Part shown: in pieces, positions 59,251 through 64,000 of the stretch
How the letters are laid out: each line of letters begins with the position of its first letter
Position numbering within the stretch: the first letter of the stretch is position 1
Assembly: GCA_014281115.1 (NCBI GenBank)
Contig: JACONQ010000007.1
Span: 248,001-312,000, forward strand
Source: Laburnicola sp. R22_1
Lineage: Eukaryota; Ascomycota; Dothideomycetes; Pleosporales; Didymosphaeriaceae
Direction of reading: 5' to 3'
Length of the DNA: 64,000 bases
Translations under genes and position numbers: made by a program
Notes under the pieces: generated by a model
Seen by the model: only the letters and a program-made list of their open reading frames with translations
What the model was told of the DNA's origin: nothing
The model's database searches: none

Positions 59251-59891
59251 CCTTTTTAAAGCCTATCCCTAAAGATAATATGCCTATAAAGACAGAGTTA
59301 AAGTGCTATATTAGGCGTACTTAGCTAGGTGCCTATTACTTTTTAATACCTATACGCCCTTAGGCTTACGTGCGTAACTAGATATCTATTGCTTTTTAGT
59401 ACTCTTACCCCTAAATGTCCCCACTACTACTGGCATCTCCTATGGCTTTAGGAGCCACCCTGCCCTAATTAAAAACTATATAGTTGGGTTAACACGTTTT
59501 TTAAAACGTTCTTCTATAGTGCTAAAGAACCTTATATAATATAATTGCGCTAGCGCGCAATAAACTAACTAGAAAATTTTTAGCTAATGGCGTTTTTATA
59601 TAGTGTTAGAGCTAAGAATGCGCTCTATTAGCGAAACGCTAAACGCTAAGATATAGTTTCTACTACGTTTTTTCACTAATCTACTAATTTACCCCTAATA
59701 ACTTTTCTTAATATCTCTACTAAATAGTATCTAAATTAAAGACTAAGGCCACTACTAGAACTATAGGGGCCTGTAGCCCCTATTCTAGCCCTCTTTGGCT
59801 CTAAAATAGTGCTAGTTATGTTAAAAATCCGCTATACCACCCTATTTTTATATACTTCCCTTTCTATTTTTAGACCTCAAAAGGGGGATTA

Positions 59892-60170
59892 TATAATAGT
59901 TTGTGCCTACCTTTTTATTAGTTATTTACTATTACCTTTTCTTTTACACCCTAATAGCGCCTTTTACCTTATAGAAGGCGTCTTTTCTAGTTAGTATTAG
60001 CGCGTGGTTAGTGTGGGGCCTGTGCCCTATGCCGCCCACTATATAAGTAAGGGCCTCCTAGATCCCTTTCTTATCCTCTATCTTAGTATAGTCTTAATTT
60101 AGTTATCTCTTTTAACTATACTAGCTGTTTCTAAGAGGTTTGTTCTGTAAGGCCGTGTATCACCCTTACA
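59892..60170 (+). repeat. 3' LTR of the Gypsy element
   Basis: Starts TATAATAGTT after the polypurine tract and ends CACCCTTACA. Same length as the 5' LTR. Confidence 0.9.
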
Positions 60171-60175
60171 ATATT

Positions 60176-60567
60176 CCTAAAATTTTACTTTTACTTACTA
60201 AAATTAGTGTTTTTAAGAATATATATTCTAAAAAAGAATAAAAAAAGTTAGAGTTAAGTACTATATATACAACTTTATGCGCGCGCTTAGACTACTATTA
60301 TAGGTCTTAGTGTAGTATTAAGTTATTAACTTTATTAACTTTAGCTATTAACTTTCTATTTCTCTCTTAAACTAATAACTTTATACTACTTCTATAACTC
60401 TTAAAGCCTAGTATATAATATAGAGTATTTGTACACTACTTTACCTAGGCCTTTTATACGCTATGCACCTTTAGATTAATAAAGACTTTAGTAATAAAGT
60501 TATTCTTAAAGGCGCTTGTTAGCTAAATCTTTACTTAGTTCTTTAACACCTTATATAACTTTATTAT
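60176..60567. other. AT-rich stretch
   Basis: No recognised family; a few GC-richer bases (GCGCGCGC near 60280). Confidence 0.5.
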
Positions 60568-60768
60568 TAAATAGGCTCTATAGCTAGCTATATAGATATT
60601 AATATCTAATACTCTATACTAGCAAGTGTAGAGGGCGTATAGGATAATTATATAAGGAAAAAAGATAATATAATAGAACTAACTTAGTATTAATTACTTA
60701 TCTTTAGAAAGTGTGTAAATAAAAAGGAAAAGATTCTATAGCGTATAGGCTACAGCATATAGGTATTA

Positions 60769-62178
<1,410 letters not shown>

Positions 62179-62605
62179 ATAGGTATTATATAATTCCTAT
62201 ATAATACTATTATATAATAATATTAAAACCTTAACTCCTTTAGGTGCCCTTGCCTATATAGTGTATAGACACTAGCAACTTTTTATTTTAAAGTTACTAT
62301 TAGTAGTTTTTCCTTCCTCTATACAAACTATCTACTTACTAATATTTATTCTATCTATTTATTATTTTCCTATCTATACGCCTTCTACTCTAGCTAGTCT
62401 ACTTTAGTTAATAGAAAGATTCTATTAAGTAACTATTTATTATACTTTACTACTATTTATTAGAGGCGTAATTAGGCTTATTAGTAGTAAAGTAATAGTC
62501 TAGCTAATAGTAGTTAAGAATAAGATTGCGTAGTTAATAATAAGATTATAGTAATAATATATTTTTATACAAAGTTTTTTTCTTAGTTTATTCCTTACAT
62601 AATAG

Positions 62606-62715
62606 GTAGTTTTACGCTCTTTTTAATTACTAAGCAGGGGCTCTGCTTTTTGTGTTATGTTATTTAAGATAAAAGCCTTTGTTGTGCTACCCCTAGGTAG
62701 TTAATTTAACGCCAT
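62606..62715 (+). mobile_element. Short retroposon copy F
   Basis: Matches the common 115-bp module (AAGCAGGGGCTCTGCTT, CTACCCCTAGGTAG, ending AACGCCAT). No clean target duplication was found; the left end is approximate. Confidence 0.75.
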
Positions 62716-63064
62716 ATATAATATTAGATAAGAGAAAAATAAACGCTAATAAGAGGTAGAAATTAAGGCTATAGATAGAAGGAAAAAATATATAAGGTGG
62801 GATTTCCTCTCTTTATTCTTCTCTTTCTTATTTTTACTTTTAATATCTCTCTATATATATTCTTTCTCTCTAGCTTCTTTCTCTTTTTTTTCTTATTAAT
62901 CTAATTCTCTATTTTTATATAGTGCTAAACTATGCCTTTTATTATATAATACTTTATCTATATATAGTGCTAACTTACTATAAATAATAGCACTTTTACT
63001 AGCTAATAAATAAGTTAGATTTCTTATATTAGGAAAAGTTTTAAGTAAGCATAAGTACCTAGGG
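62716..63064. other. AT-rich stretch
   Basis: T/C-rich simple sequence (TTTCTCTC runs, 62805-62905). No gene. Confidence 0.5.
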
Positions 63065-63170
63065 CACCTAAGTAGCTCTAAGCACGGCTACGTATGCCTA
63101 CGCACTAAATGCGCTTAGAGCGCACTAGTAATACTACTTTTTTCTTAACGTACGTATGCGTAAGATTGCG
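63065..63170 (-). repeat. Second copy of the 7725-7828 border repeat
   Basis: A GC-richer patch inside AT-rich DNA; see 7725-7828. Confidence 0.6.
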
Positions 63171-63289
63171 TAAGAATACGTACCTATACTGCTAGTGCAC
63201 CTAAGACACCTATACTATTAAAATAATACTAATTAATTAGTATAAAGCTCTTTAATTGGCTAGAATTTAAAAAACGCTTAGTAAGCTCT

Positions 63290-63463
63290 ATAGTTTTGCA
63301 TATAAATTTTTTAGTTAGAATAGGCGCGCTAAGCCTACTAAGCTTGCTTAGCTCGCTTATAATGCGCTAACCTCTTTTTATTAACACCTTAAAACGCTTT
63401 TCTGTGTATATAATAGTAGGAGGGATAAATATCTACTATTATTATAATATTTTTATTAGAAAC
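63290..63463 (-). repeat. Third copy of the long inverted-pair arm
   Basis: Matches the outer part of 33811-34064 in the same orientation (ATAGTTTTGCATATAAATT ... TTTTTATTAGAAAC) and includes the AAGCCTACTAAGCTTGCTTA block. Confidence 0.75.
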
Positions 63464-64000
63464 CTCTTAGTTGTAAAAAAAATAAACTATAGTAGAAGTA
63501 GAGTAGTATAAAGAAATACCTTTAAATATTCTAACTAAAAAAGTCTATATTACCTCTTAGAGAGCAGCTAACGTAGTAGACTAGAAGCGCAAATCTTTCT
63601 TATTATTATTTTGCGCTATTTTCTTAATAAGATGGCAGAATAGCATTTTTCTAATAAGGGGCTTAATACTCTTTTAGTACTTTTTAATTTTTCTAAGCGT
63701 AATAGCTATATATTATTAGAATATATATAATAAATAGCTATAATAATAATATACTACCTAGCTTCTAGTAGTGCTTTCTCTTTAGTGTAGTAGGTAGTGT
63801 TTTGCGAGGCGCCTTTTGCGTAGCCTTAGTAGCTAGTAGCTTTTTCTTTTTTACTTAAAATTTACTAATAACTAGTTTAGAGTATTTAGCTAGCCTAGTG
63901 CATACTATTATTTTAGAAATTAAGGTTATATAGTAGTTAAGGCTATAGAGTATTAAAAAAGTAGCTAGAAGGATAGTAAGGTAGAGTAGCTAAGTAGGTG
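63464..64000. other. AT-rich window end
   Basis: Stop-dense; nothing recognised. Confidence 0.5.

Larger units (their letters stand above)
51846..60170 (+). mobile_element. Complete-length Gypsy LTR retrotransposon (chromovirus-like), RIP-degraded
   Basis: An 8325-bp element has two 279-bp LTRs and a 5-bp duplication ATATT (51841-51845, 60171-60175). Internal order is LTR, 84-bp tandem array, gag, protease, reverse transcriptase, RNase H, integrase, chromodomain-like end, polypurine tract (AAAAGGGGGA), LTR, the normal Ty3/Gypsy order. All reading frames are broken. Confidence 0.93.

Overview
The window looks like a piece of a filamentous ascomycete chromosome, most likely a Dothideomycete (inference from gene content, 50-80 base GT-AG introns with CTAAC/CTGAC-type branch points, and very AT-rich repeat blocks with signs of repeat-induced point mutation, RIP). 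One GC-balanced gene island (about 7.8-28.65 kb) lies between two AT-rich, repeat-derived blocks (1-7.7 kb and 28.66-64 kb).

Gene island: six genes can be supported. They are a Cys-rich single-pass secretory-pathway membrane protein (8894-9824, +), mitochondrial 3-hydroxyisobutyrate dehydrogenase (10587-11857, -), RNA polymerase III subunit RPC37/RPC5 (12674-13900, -), DNA damage-binding protein 1, DDB1 (14150-17619, +, divergent from RPC37 across 249 bp), a 56-residue Cys-rich protein (18232-18402, -), a long-tailed PMP3/UPF0057 membrane proteolipid (19373-19980, +) and a PMCA/Pmc1-type calcium ATPase (22132-26394, -); the 56-residue protein is the least certain and makes seven in all. They are mostly housekeeping genes and do not form a cluster.

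Left AT block: the 3' part of a Ty1/Copia element (gag, integrase, reverse transcriptase, RNase H, 3' LTR at 5768-6821), broken twice by antisense solo LTRs of its own family. A further solo LTR of that family lies just beyond the other edge of the island (29014-29946), with a perfect 5-bp target duplication.

Right AT block: layered mobile DNA. It holds a chromodomain Gypsy remnant on the minus strand (about 37.3-38.7 kb); a 1851-bp Fot1/pogo element with perfect 50-bp inverted repeats; a hAT transposase relic (43.6-45.6 kb); a Tc1-like element (46724-49889) with a Tigger/jerky-like element nested inside it (47373-49212); and a boundary-complete Gypsy element (51846-60170) whose 279-bp LTRs differ only by transitions. 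Two less familiar families are also present. One is a short retroposon (about 116-129 bp, full length 349 bp; six copies) flanked by 12-14 bp target duplications. The other is a 1.27-1.41 kb retroposon (two copies) flanked by 15- and 11-bp duplications. Coding relics carry premature stops of the CAA/CAG/TGG to TAA/TAG type and catalytic Asp to Asn changes, as expected from RIP. No rRNA, tRNA or CRISPR array was recognised. All coordinates were read by eye; no alignment or search was run.
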